From a virus, in the IMG/VR virus record IMGVR_UViG_3300049846_000628, positions 62,001-126,000 of that record: DNA of 64,000 bases; one strand, given 5' to 3'. The position numbers were made by a program, and so were the translations under genes. The notes under the pieces are model-generated. The model had not been told where the DNA came from, did no database searches, and saw only the letters and a list, made by a program, of their open reading frames with translations. How positions within the stretch are numbered: the first letter of the stretch is position 1; every line of letters starts with the position of its first letter. This document shows positions 14,710-22,306 of this stretch, piece after piece.

Positions 14710-15585
14710 TCAATATACTTTGTAATTCTTTCCACTCCAACTAAATGTAGATCCCATTCCACCTTTTGCCTTTGCAGCACCATATGCTTTATCAAAGGAT
14801 TGAGCTCTTGTTAATCCCTGATCAGGATTTTTTGGACCTTGCTTTGGTTTATAATCACCTCTCTTTAAAGCACCGGAGAGAGTTGCATCTCCAGTAGGTC
14901 TAGGAGCCATTACTGAAGCAGCAACACCTGCGGGAGTAATGTTCCTTACTGCTGCAGCTGCGCCTAAAGTTTTAGCAGCTGGTTCAGCAACTTTTCTTCC
15001 CTGATCAGCAAATCTTCTTAGTTCGGGAAACTTATCCATATTTGGACCAGTAGCACGAACAGTTGCTCCAGGTCTATATGGATTTGGCTTTGAAGTTGTT
15101 GGTTTTGCAGTTGCCTTTACAGGTGGTTTAGGTGCTTTTACTTGAACTGGTTTGTTTGGGTAAAGCATTTTTTTCAAACCACGAGCAAATACTTCTGTTG
15201 GATGTGGTTTATCAAATCCAAGAAGATTTGCAATCCCTCTACCAATAACTTCTTGTGGATGCATACCTTGCTCCACAACATAAGTCATAATGTACTTAGA
15301 TTCTTCTACTGTACATCCTTCACTAACAAGATATTCAAATACCTCATCATAGATATCAAAATCCTCATCAATTAATTCACCTTCTAGTTCATAATGTGCG
15401 TTTTGTACATTTGCACTCTTAGATGGTGTTAAAGGAACAACTTTTCCCCCACCATATTTTGGATTTTTATCTATTATTTTCTGAAGAGTTGCATCAGGAT
15501 TATCGGTAGGAACACCAATCTTTTGCTCATAAACTTTTTGATATGCTTCCACCAAATCTTGATATTTTTTACCGTACATTTTCAA
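14710..15585 (-). CDS. Basic 291-aa protein, possible head-associated protein
   Basis: Function unknown. It starts MKMYGKKYQDLVEAYQKVYE, with an LVE|A site of gp21 type. Residues about 95-130 read FDIYDEVFEYLVSEG...IMTYVVEQG, the same motif as in the next gene. The middle is Pro/Lys/Thr-rich (KAPKPPVKATAKPTTSKP) and the C-terminal half is basic and Ala/Gly-rich, ending GSTFSWSGKNYKVY. Composition suits a DNA-associated internal head protein; this is inference. A perfect late promoter lies 16 bases before its ATG. Confidence 0.8.
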   Translation of the reverse strand: MKMYGKKYQDLVEAYQKVYEQKIGVPTDNPDATLQKIIDKNPKYGGGKVVPLTPSKSANVQNAHYELEGELIDEDFDIYDEVFEYLVSEGCTVEESKYIMTYVVEQGMHPQEVIGRGIANLLGFDKPHPTEVFARGLKKMLYPNKPVQVKAPKPPVKATAKPTTSKPNPYRPGATVRATGPNMDKFPELRRFADQGRKVAEPAAKTLGAAAAVRNITPAGVAASVMAPRPTGDATLSGALKRGDYKPKQGPKNPDQGLTRAQSFDKAYGAAKAKGGMGSTFSWSGKNYKVY

Positions 15586-15595
15586 AAGATACTTT

Positions 15596-15739
15596 TTAGA
15601 TATTTATAAAAAAAACACCCCTTTCGGAGTGCTTTTTCTTGAAGGCTTTGAGTCGTGCCTTTGCTTGTCGAAGTGCTTGCGGTTTCAGTTTCCGTTTCTG
15701 CTCCTTCTTGGAATGGTGCTGCCAGTTTGGGACTTTCAT
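15596..15739 (-). CDS. Very basic 47-aa protein
   Basis: This short frame lies between gp46 and the late promoter at 15601. The product begins MKVPNWQHHSKKEQKRKLKP and is about one third Lys/Arg, so nucleic-acid binding is plausible. It follows the gp46 stop by 11 bases, which suggests the same transcript. The last 12 codons overlap a terminator hairpin with an eight-T run, an odd arrangement. No ribosome site is clear. The frame may be real or a by-product of the intergenic sequence. Confidence 0.5.
   Translation of the reverse strand: MKVPNWQHHSKKEQKRKLKPQALRQAKARLKAFKKKHSERGVFFINI
15601..15608 (-). promoter_or_regulatory. Late promoter TATAAATA before the 291-aa gene
   Basis: Perfect T4-type late box on the minus strand, ending 16 bases before the ATG at 15585, and directly following the T-tract of the terminator at 15608-15632. 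Confidence 0.75.
15608..15632 (-). terminator. Rho-independent terminator of the gp47/gp46 unit
   Basis: On the minus strand GCACTCC-GAAA-GGGGTGT (two G-U pairs) forms a 7-bp stem on a GAAA loop, followed by eight T. Confidence 0.75.
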
Positions 15740-15750
15740 CGGTCTTGTGC

Positions 15751-17466
15751 TTATGGGGATATCATACGGGAGAAACCCTTGACCTTCTCAAAGCGTAGGA
15801 CACTTTCAAATTTGTCATGCAAGTCTGCCTTATGAGAAATCACGAAGATATTAGCATCCTTGATGACGTAACGAATGATTTTCAGAAACTCATCAGTTCC
15901 AAAACCATCAAGTGAAGAATCAAATACCTCATCCATAATCAGCAGATTAGTATTGACGGAGTTTTTGACTCTGGCGACTTCTCTCCAAGTAAAGAGAAGG
16001 GAAAGGTCAATTCTCATTTTTTCACCCTCACTGAAGGAGCTATAAGAAAAGTCTTCGTGAATGGGTGATTTTACCGTTTCGTTGAATTCTTCATCCAGAT
16101 GGAAATTAATATAAAAGTCCATCATCTGAAGATAACGATTCACCTGCTGATTTATGAACGGAAGATACTTCTTAATGATCTTCGTTTTTACACCATCGTC
16201 CTTGAGTAAGGAATAGGCAAAATCGTAATAAACGATTTCTTCTTTTTTCTTTGAAAGGTCTTCGAATGTTTTTTGGAGATTATCCCGAAATTCTTCTAGC
16301 TTTTCATGTTCAGTATTTCGGTTTTCAAGTTGATTGGTAATTGTTTGAATTTCAGTTTCAAGATCTCGGATTTGTCGCTGGTTAAGTGATATCCGAGTAT
16401 TGTTTTGAGAAATCTCATGGTTGAGTTTCGTAATCTCCTTGGAAAGAACGGTAAATTGACGCTCTCGTTCTTGTTCTAACTTTATAGTCTCCTCAAGTTC
16501 TTGAAAACCTTTCTGGAGTTCCTTTGCTTTATTTTGAGCGTCCGTAATTCTATTTAACCGAAATTCTTCCTCAATAGTCTGAGTACAAGTAGGGCATACC
16601 GTATTTTCAGTGAAAAACTTATGTTCTTTGGTAATAGCAGATACTTTCTGAGAAATTTTACCTTTAAGATTGTTAAGCTTTACTAACTTATCTCCAGCAC
16701 CAACAACCTCTTCTTGCTCTTTGGTGTACTTGAAAACATTTTCCCCAATCTTGGCATTCTCAGTCAGATAAATGCCAACTTCATTGTCCAAGTTGGTAAT
16801 TTTTTCTTTGTTGGCGTTTATATTGGCATTTCCACGATTCTCAAGTTCTTCAATGAAGTTTTGCTGCATCTTCATTTTTTCTTTCAGGTTCTCTTTACGC
16901 AACTCAAGAGACTTGACCTGATCTTTTTGAGTACGAATCTTATCTTTAATGAGATTATTCATTGCAGAAAAGATACGAATATCCAGAAGATCTTCAATCA
17001 CTTCACGACGATGTGCTGTCGGTAGTTGCATAAAAGGAACAAAAGTACTGCTACCCAGAATTACAATCTGAGTAAAAGACTTGTAGTTTACTTTGAGAAT
17101 ATTCTCCTCTAAAATTCTCTGATTTGCACGATCATCTGCTTCCTTGTGAAGTGATTGTCCGTTTACTTCAATATCAAATACGTTTGGTTTGATTCCGCGA
17201 CGAACAAGATAATCACGACTATTTACAGAAAACTCAATCTCAACCAAACAGTCTCTCTCATTGGTGGTATTCACCAATTGAGGTTTATTGATCTTACGAA
17301 ATGGCTTATTGAATAAAACAAATGTGAGAGCATCCAACATCGTGCTCTTACCTGCACCATTTGTTCCAATAATCAAATTTGTATGATGTTTTTCAAAGTC
17401 AATCTCTGTGAATTGATTCCCAGATGAAAGAAAGTTCTTGTATCTAATCTTGTGAAATAGCAACAT
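15751..17466 (-). CDS. 46: Recombination endonuclease subunit gp46 (Rad50/SbcC-like)
   Basis: gp46 is the ATPase partner of nuclease gp47, resecting DNA ends for recombination and degrading host DNA in T4. In its 571 residues I see Walker A GTNGAGKST (34-42), long coiled-coil arms (about 170-290 and 300-410), a zinc-hook CPTC (291-294) at the apex, the ABC signature FSEGEKMR (478-485) and Walker B LLIMDEVFD (508-516). T4 gp46 is 560 aa. It begins inside the 3' end of the DUF3110 gene (23-base overlap), so the two are coupled. Confidence 0.97.
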   Translation of the reverse strand: MLLFHKIRYKNFLSSGNQFTEIDFEKHHTNLIIGTNGAGKSTMLDALTFVLFNKPFRKINKPQLVNTTNERDCLVEIEFSVNSRDYLVRRGIKPNVFDIEVNGQSLHKEADDRANQRILEENILKVNYKSFTQIVILGSSTFVPFMQLPTAHRREVIEDLLDIRIFSAMNNLIKDKIRTQKDQVKSLELRKENLKEKMKMQQNFIEELENRGNANINANKEKITNLDNEVGIYLTENAKIGENVFKYTKEQEEVVGAGDKLVKLNNLKGKISQKVSAITKEHKFFTENTVCPTCTQTIEEEFRLNRITDAQNKAKELQKGFQELEETIKLEQERERQFTVLSKEITKLNHEISQNNTRISLNQRQIRDLETEIQTITNQLENRNTEHEKLEEFRDNLQKTFEDLSKKKEEIVYYDFAYSLLKDDGVKTKIIKKYLPFINQQVNRYLQMMDFYINFHLDEEFNETVKSPIHEDFSYSSFSEGEKMRIDLSLLFTWREVARVKNSVNTNLLIMDEVFDSSLDGFGTDEFLKIIRYVIKDANIFVISHKADLHDKFESVLRFEKVKGFSRMISP

Positions 17467-17719
17467 TTTTAGGAGGAATTACGATATCGTCAGGAGTGAT
17501 CACAGCATACTTGTAATTATACAGCTTACAAGTCTTTATAGCAAGGTCGTCGTCAACTTCAACAACATCCATTTCTTGATCTTCTTGATCTTCTAACATC
17601 AAAGCATAACGGGTGGCGTCATCCTCATCCTCAAACAGAAATAAAACTTTATGCCCATATTGATCTTGAACGGCATATGCACCATCGTCTTTTCTATCTT
17701 TGAGAGTAAGGAGAAACAT
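17444..17719 (-). CDS. DUF3110-type protein between gp47 and gp46
   Basis: This 91-aa protein matches the DUF3110 pattern I know from cyanobacteria and cyanophages. It has a short strand FLLTLKDRKDDGAYAVQD, then KVLFLFEDEDDATRYALMLE, and an acidic VVEVDDDLAIKTCKLYNYKY segment. The ED(D)ATRYALMLE helix is the hallmark. Function is unknown, although the fold suggests binding. It lies one base from gp47 and overlaps gp46 by 23 bases, so all three proteins are made together. A host origin for the gene is likely. Confidence 0.85.
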   Translation of the reverse strand: MFLLTLKDRKDDGAYAVQDQYGHKVLFLFEDEDDATRYALMLEDQEDQEMDVVEVDDDLAIKTCKLYNYKYAVITPDDIVIPPKNVAISQD

Positions 17720-17720
17720 T

Positions 17721-18755
17721 TTATTCTACCTCGCAAGCTTGTCGATAAAGATCTTGAAAAATGCCTTTGATAATATTTTTATCAAATTCAAATTCTGCTT
17801 CGTCAATGTAACGATTTAGAATAGACATTGTATTTTCTTCTTCATCAACCTCAAAATCTTCGTTCTCTTGAATATCAAAGTTCTCTACGATTTTGAGATC
17901 TTGGATTCCTGCCGTATAAAGTTTATCAATAAACTTTTCAAAATCTTTTGGTTTAGACTTTTTACGGACAATGACTTTCACAATCTTGTTTTCATACTCC
18001 GTCGTATCAAACAATTGATAGGGAGTATCCTCATAGTAAACGTTATAGAATAATTTATAAGGATTATTGATTGGAGTGTGCTCTAATGTTTCGGTATCAA
18101 AAATATGAAATCCCCGAGTATCATTTACATCAGTCCAATACATCTCATAAGGATTGCCTAGATAGAAGACTTTTCCGTTGTTCGATCGAGTGTGATAGTG
18201 TCCCGAGTAGACTCGTTCGAACTTCTCAAATAGTTTGCTTTCCAAACCGTGCTCCATAATGAGTTGTCGATTAACTCTAAATCCTTGGAGTTCAAGGTGC
18301 CCCATCGCACACTTGCTAGTAGTCTTTTCAATAAGTTTGAGAGTTTTTGCTTCATTTTCTTGATTAATCCAAGGTAAAAATAAAATTTTCAATCCACCAA
18401 TATTAACTTCTGTCGGATCACTATAAGTGCTTATATTAGAATAAGTTTGAAGAATAAGTTCTGGTGAGTTTACACTATTGGTATTCTTGTAATAAGTATC
18501 GTGATTTCCAATAATCATATGGACATCATACTTTTTGAGTGGATCAAATACAACTCTTTTTGACCACTCAAGACTTTGATAATCAATTGACTTGCGACTA
18601 TCAAAAGCATCACCCATATGAATGACTGCCTCTACATTGTTCTCTTCAAGGGCAGGAAAAAATACATTCTTGTAAAAGAGTTCAAAATAATCGTGAAGAT
18701 GCTTAGAACCTTTTTTCGCGCCAAAATGGGTGTCCGTGATTAAGCCGATACGCAT
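17721..18755 (-). CDS. 47: Recombination endonuclease subunit gp47 (Mre11/SbcD-like)
   Basis: gp47 is the nuclease of the gp46/47 complex. The calcineurin-like phosphoesterase motifs are all visible: ITDTHFGAKKGS (D8, H10), HMGDAFDSRK, GNHDTYY, GHLELQG and SGHYHTRS. The C-terminal third is acidic and helical (FEVDEEENTMSILNRYIDEA). Length 344 aa versus 339 in T4. The order gp55, HNH insertion, gp47, DUF3110, gp46 keeps the T4 pair together. Confidence 0.97.
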   Translation of the reverse strand: MRIGLITDTHFGAKKGSKHLHDYFELFYKNVFFPALEENNVEAVIHMGDAFDSRKSIDYQSLEWSKRVVFDPLKKYDVHMIIGNHDTYYKNTNSVNSPELILQTYSNISTYSDPTEVNIGGLKILFLPWINQENEAKTLKLIEKTTSKCAMGHLELQGFRVNRQLIMEHGLESKLFEKFERVYSGHYHTRSNNGKVFYLGNPYEMYWTDVNDTRGFHIFDTETLEHTPINNPYKLFYNVYYEDTPYQLFDTTEYENKIVKVIVRKKSKPKDFEKFIDKLYTAGIQDLKIVENFDIQENEDFEVDEEENTMSILNRYIDEAEFEFDKNIIKGIFQDLYRQACEVE

Positions 18756-18763
18756 AATAAGTC

Positions 18764-19345
18764 TTAACTAGATTTCAAGTATAGCACGGCAGACTCAAGA
18801 AAGTCAATGTTATCAAAAAACATTCCCAAACCAATATTACAATTTTTACACAATAATCCTCTAACTTTTCCAGTTTCGTGGTTATGGTCTACTGCTAGAC
18901 TTTTTCCAGTAGAGCATTCACTATTACATATTTTACATTTTTTATTTTGGTCTTCTAATAAAAAATTATAATCTTCTAAAGTGATACCATAATTTGTTTG
19001 TAGATAAGTATCTTTTACATTTTCCTTATTGTTATGATAGTATTCTTTACATTTTTGTCTGGCAATATCATTTTTATATTGGTTTTGATATTTTTCAGGA
19101 TTTTCTTCTCTCCATATATCCAATCTTTTTTTGGATTTCTCTTTTGTCCTATAAGGTTTCATCAACTCTTCATTATTGAGTTTTTCTAGACCTTTCTTTT
19201 TTAAACAGGGGGCACAACTGGAAATAGAAACATACTTTTCATAACTACCACAATGTTTACAAGCAGTAGAACCAATATAAGTTTTTTTACCCTCTTCTAT
19301 TGCTTTTAATCTATTTTCCCTACCCTTACTATATTGGTTAGGCAT
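18764..19345 (-). CDS. Endonuclease VII-like HNH enzyme, likely homing endonuclease
   Basis: This 193-aa protein has the recombination-endonuclease-VII fold signature near the C-terminus: KKCKICNSEC, LAVDHNHETGKVRGLLC and CKNCNIGLGMF, giving two zinc CxxC pairs around a His-Asn-His core (about 133-180). A second pair, CKHCGSYE and CAPC, sits near the N-terminus. It stands between gp55 and gp47, where T4 has no such gene, so it is probably a free-standing homing enzyme rather than the Holliday-junction resolvase gp49. A perfect late promoter and start-site hairpins lie directly upstream. Confidence 0.85.
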   Translation of the reverse strand: MPNQYSKGRENRLKAIEEGKKTYIGSTACKHCGSYEKYVSISSCAPCLKKKGLEKLNNEELMKPYRTKEKSKKRLDIWREENPEKYQNQYKNDIARQKCKEYYHNNKENVKDTYLQTNYGITLEDYNFLLEDQNKKCKICNSECSTGKSLAVDHNHETGKVRGLLCKNCNIGLGMFFDNIDFLESAVLYLKSS

Positions 19346-19390
19346 AGTGCTCCGTAATGTTATAATTATTTATACACTATGGAGCATTAC
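19343..19390 (-). promoter_or_regulatory. Late promoter and start-site hairpins of the HNH gene
   Basis: TATAAATA (19374-19367, minus strand) lies 22 bases before the ATG. Upstream TGCTCC (19386-19381) can pair with GGAGCA (19353-19348), which holds the ribosome site. CATAGTG (19381-19375) can pair with CACTATG (19349-19343), which holds the ATG. A late transcript starting near 19361 would lack both 5' arms. Confidence 0.72.
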
Positions 19391-19860
19391 TTATTACGAT
19401 ACTGAATAGCGTCTTTGATACTATTATACTCCGAACTGTGCCCAGAAAGCAAGCTATCGTCAACCATCATCACCTCATCAAATCCAGTGCGTTCGATAAT
19501 CTTTGTCTTAATATCCAATTGTTTCTTTTCCTTTTGGATTCTCCTCAGAAATGCGTAGTGAATAATCTGAGTAAAATAAGCAAAAGGATTCTTGGATTTC
19601 TCTGGATCAAAGTTATGAATATATTGAACACAATTTTCAATTCCGTCAGAGATCATATCCTCACGGAACATATAGTTCACAAAGTTTGGTTTATATGATA
19701 AATGAGTCGCAATCTTTAGAAAACACTCACCCAAGTAATTTGTAATACGGGGTTTAGGAAGACCTGCCTCTTTAGCAGCAGCAACCTTAGTTCTGTATAC
19801 TATAAGTGCTTCTAATAATTCTTTGTTGTTTACATAATGTTCTGTTTTCTTCTTGGGCAT
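19387..19860 (-). CDS. 55: Late transcription sigma factor gp55
   Basis: gp55 is the phage sigma factor that directs host RNA polymerase to TATAAATA late promoters, many of which occur in this window. The protein is 157 aa (T4: 185). The region LGECFLKIATHLSYKPNFVNY, then REDMISDGIENCVQYI and the conserved FDPEKSKNPFAYFTQII (shown as parts) correspond to sigma region 2. The C-terminus is short and hydrophilic. It follows a near-consensus host-type promoter, so it is probably expressed early. Confidence 0.95.
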   Translation of the reverse strand: MPKKKTEHYVNNKELLEALIVYRTKVAAAKEAGLPKPRITNYLGECFLKIATHLSYKPNFVNYMFREDMISDGIENCVQYIHNFDPEKSKNPFAYFTQIIHYAFLRRIQKEKKQLDIKTKIIERTGFDEVMMVDDSLLSGHSSEYNSIKDAIQYRNK

Positions 19861-19892
19861 AACATTGGACTCATTTAATATAACGTATGGTT

Positions 19893-19921
19893 ATTATACC
19901 ATACTATAGGGGGCTTGACAA
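19893..19921 (-). promoter_or_regulatory. Sigma70-like early promoter for gp55
   Basis: On the minus strand TTGTCA (19921-19916), 17-base spacer, perfect TATAAT (19898-19893). The start near 19886 would leave a leader of about 26 bases before the ATG at 19860. Confidence 0.78.
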
Positions 19922-19970
19922 GATATAAAAATGTGTGTAGACTAGGTTTGTCTCCATTGAAGATGAGAAT

Positions 19971-20378
19971 CTATCTTTCTTTAAGACCTTTAAAGATCCT
20001 TTCAAGTTTCTTGCGAGCATCTTCCACAGAAGAGATGTAACCCATCTTTTGAGATAGTTTAATCTTACCAGAAGAATTGTAAACATCAATTCCATCATCT
20101 TCTGAGATGTAATCATCATAGATTTGAATTAACTTCTTATCTTTAGTTTCAGTCATAGTGATTACTTTATCAAGACGAATCATAAAGAAATCATCAGAAG
20201 ACATTTCTATCCAAGGTTTAACCTTAATATGCATTCCTTGTTGATTATGAAAAGCTTTCATAGTTACAGGATTTTGGAGAACAATGATTGGATCTCCATC
20301 ATTCTCATCAATCATTACAAGAGAGAGTATTTCTTCTCCTGATATAAGTTTTATAATAGCGTAAAACTCTTCTCCCAT
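19971..20378 (-). CDS. Small conserved protein C of the SGE/NP/PW family
   Basis: This 135-aa protein has the clearest form of the family shared with 3440-3772 and 3223-3477: IKLISGEEILSLV, IVLQNPVTM, VKPWIEMSSDDFFMI and DKVITMTE. A helical tail follows (KLIQIYDDYI...VEDARKKLERIFKGLKER). Alternating hydrophobic strands suggest a small beta-barrel, perhaps Sm-like, but I cannot confirm it. Its ATG overlaps the UvsW stop by one base (TAATG), so it is coupled to UvsW and lies before gp55. Function unknown. Confidence 0.82.
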   Translation of the reverse strand: MGEEFYAIIKLISGEEILSLVMIDENDGDPIIVLQNPVTMKAFHNQQGMHIKVKPWIEMSSDDFFMIRLDKVITMTETKDKKLIQIYDDYISEDDGIDVYNSSGKIKLSQKMGYISSVEDARKKLERIFKGLKER

Positions 20379-21841
20379 TAGTTTTTAAAAGGTATATTTA
20401 CAATATCATAATTAAAGTTTTCTTCGTTATAAACTTTGATTCTTTCGATTAAGTGATTAAGTGTATAATTTTTTCTTGACTTATAACTGATATCATCGGC
20501 AATATCATATAAAGTTGCTTTAGTTTTATTATCTCCTTTTCTCAGAACTCTTCCGATTGATTGTAGATTTCGGATTCTTGATTTACTAGGAGAAGCAAAG
20601 ATAACATTGTGTAAGTTTTTAATATTGATTCCAGTAGAAAAAGTTCCGTAAGAAGCAACGATGATTGCGTTATTTTCTTTTTCAGTAATTTCTCTGACTT
20701 TTTCTCTATCTTCTGTATCGATACCACCGTGAACAAAGAAGATGTGACGATCTTCATTGGTACTCTTATTTATGAGATCATACAAAGGTTGACCGTGACC
20801 TTCTACTCTAGAAAATAGAATTAGAGTATTACCTTTAAGATCTAAGGCAAGGTTCTTAATGAACTTGTTTCTTTTTTCGTGATTGATAATATATTGAACT
20901 TCATCTTCAAAAGTCTCAAACTTATTCGGTGGGTGTTTCAATAGAAGTATATTGATGTCCAGTTTAGCTACGTGACCTTTTTTCATCAATTCTTCAGTTT
21001 TAATAATCTTATAAGAAGGACCAAATAAACCTTCTAGAACCCACTTATGTGTTTGTGTACCGTCTAATGTTCCTGTAAAACCGTAACGATATTTTGCATC
21101 AGAAAGTTTAGTCATTATAGATACTAATGACTTTGATTTAAACTGGTGTGCTTCATCTCCAACGACCACATTAAATCTTGAAAAGTATTGACGGGGAAGT
21201 TTGTAGATGGACTGCCAGGTTGTAATGATCACCTGAGAGTCTGTTTCTCTTTCTTTACCTGCGTATATCTTGTGGCAATATGAACCCACATCCCACCCAT
21301 AATCTGCAAAGTCTTTATACATCTGCTCTACAAGGGATGTCGTCGGAACGACTATCAGAGTATTTTGTCCTTTCTCAACGTAATATCTCACAATCGAATA
21401 TATCATCAACGACTTTCCAGAAGCAGTTGGAGATATCAACAACTTTCGATTATGTCGTAAAGCGTCGTATACTCCCTCAACTTGGTACTCGCGGGGAGCA
21501 TACTTGCAAATAGAAGTCATATAATCTTTGACTCCCTCTTTTGAAATCATTTCGTTGATTTCAAAGGGAAGACCATAGAATTTATTATTTGTAAACTCAT
21601 AAGTATACTCGTGATTTTCACAGAAACGAGTAATCTTATCTAACAAACCAACGTAGATCTCACCAGTTTGTGTATTAAATAGACGAATTTTTCCGTCCCA
21701 GTGTCTGTTGCGAAACTGGGGCATAAATTTTGCGCCAGGAACGTCAAATGTGAACTGATCCGCAAGTTCATAATAGACGTGAGGCTCTGCCTTTACCTGC
21801 AAATATACTTCATTCTTTTTTGATATCACCAGATGAGACAT
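20378..21841 (-). CDS. uvsW: UvsW helicase
   Basis: UvsW is the late T4 SF2 helicase that unwinds R-loops and branched DNA, shifting replication from origins to recombination. It has 487 residues (T4: 587). The N-terminal FDVPGAKFMPQFRNRHWDG domain matches T4 FEADGYRFNPRFRYGNWDG. Motifs are SPTASGKS (Walker A), GDEAHQF (DEAH box), GFTGTLDG, SRVEGHGQPL and QSIGRVLRKGDN (motif VI). Its start lies directly behind a 9-bp hairpin next to a late-type promoter. Confidence 0.96.
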   Translation of the reverse strand: MSHLVISKKNEVYLQVKAEPHVYYELADQFTFDVPGAKFMPQFRNRHWDGKIRLFNTQTGEIYVGLLDKITRFCENHEYTYEFTNNKFYGLPFEINEMISKEGVKDYMTSICKYAPREYQVEGVYDALRHNRKLLISPTASGKSLMIYSIVRYYVEKGQNTLIVVPTTSLVEQMYKDFADYGWDVGSYCHKIYAGKERETDSQVIITTWQSIYKLPRQYFSRFNVVVGDEAHQFKSKSLVSIMTKLSDAKYRYGFTGTLDGTQTHKWVLEGLFGPSYKIIKTEELMKKGHVAKLDINILLLKHPPNKFETFEDEVQYIINHEKRNKFIKNLALDLKGNTLILFSRVEGHGQPLYDLINKSTNEDRHIFFVHGGIDTEDREKVREITEKENNAIIVASYGTFSTGINIKNLHNVIFASPSKSRIRNLQSIGRVLRKGDNKTKATLYDIADDISYKSRKNYTLNHLIERIKVYNEENFNYDIVNIPFKN

Positions 21842-21871
21842 ATACCCATAATGTATCTATGGGTATTTATT
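21842..21871 (-). promoter_or_regulatory. Late-type promoter with start-blocking hairpin (uvsW)
   Basis: On the minus strand AATAAATA (21871-21864) overlaps the 5' arm of ATACCCATA-GATACAT-TATGGGTAT (21866-21842), a perfect 9-bp stem that abuts the ATG at 21841. A late transcript starting near 21858 would lose almost the whole 5' arm. Confidence 0.68.
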
Positions 21872-21874
21872 CTC

Positions 21875-22306
21875 TTAATTAAATCCTGCCTGGAAACGAT
21901 GCCACTCAATAGCATTCTTGATTTGGTAGGTTCTATTGGAGATAGTCTTAATAACTTCTTCAAGGAACTTAAGCATAATGTCGTAGTAGCGAATCTTGAG
22001 ATCAAGTTTATTCAACCTCTCATCAGCGTCCATATGCCTCTGTAACGCTTCTTTGTCTCTAACTTTATACGGAAATGGTTCTTCTTCGTAGACCTCTATT
22101 GGTGCCTTTCCTGTGTAGTAGTTGTGGCGCTCTAATTTTGTTTTGTTGTATGCTTCTCTAGCCTTTTCTCTCAGTAGCGTAATAGTATTGTAGATTGTAT
22201 AATACTTTGCGTGAAGTTGAGGAATTTTTAAAGATTCATCGTGTAAATTATCAGGATCTATAACAGAATCTCTCTGCCACATCTCCTGGATTTCATCAAG
22301 ATTCAT
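21875..22306 (-). CDS. uvsY: Recombination mediator UvsY
   Basis: UvsY loads UvsX onto gp32-covered ssDNA. The 143 residues resemble T4 UvsY (137 aa): MNLDEIQEMWQRDSVIDPD at the start, a central HNYYTGKAP (T4 LDYYSGRG), ADERLNKLDLKIRYYDIML, and the C-terminal IKNAIEWHRFQAG (T4 IKHIQDMRAFEAG). The protein is charged and helical, as expected of the hexamer. The ATG overlaps the end of the preceding gene by four bases, and uvsW follows. Confidence 0.93.
   Translation of the reverse strand: MNLDEIQEMWQRDSVIDPDNLHDESLKIPQLHAKYYTIYNTITLLREKAREAYNKTKLERHNYYTGKAPIEVYEEEPFPYKVRDKEALQRHMDADERLNKLDLKIRYYDIMLKFLEEVIKTISNRTYQIKNAIEWHRFQAGFN

Noticed and set aside
18764-19345. Calling the HNH gene the Holliday-junction resolvase gp49
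   Set aside because: It has the endonuclease VII zinc/HNH signature, but its isolated position between gp55 and gp47 and its start-site gating fit a homing-type enzyme better.
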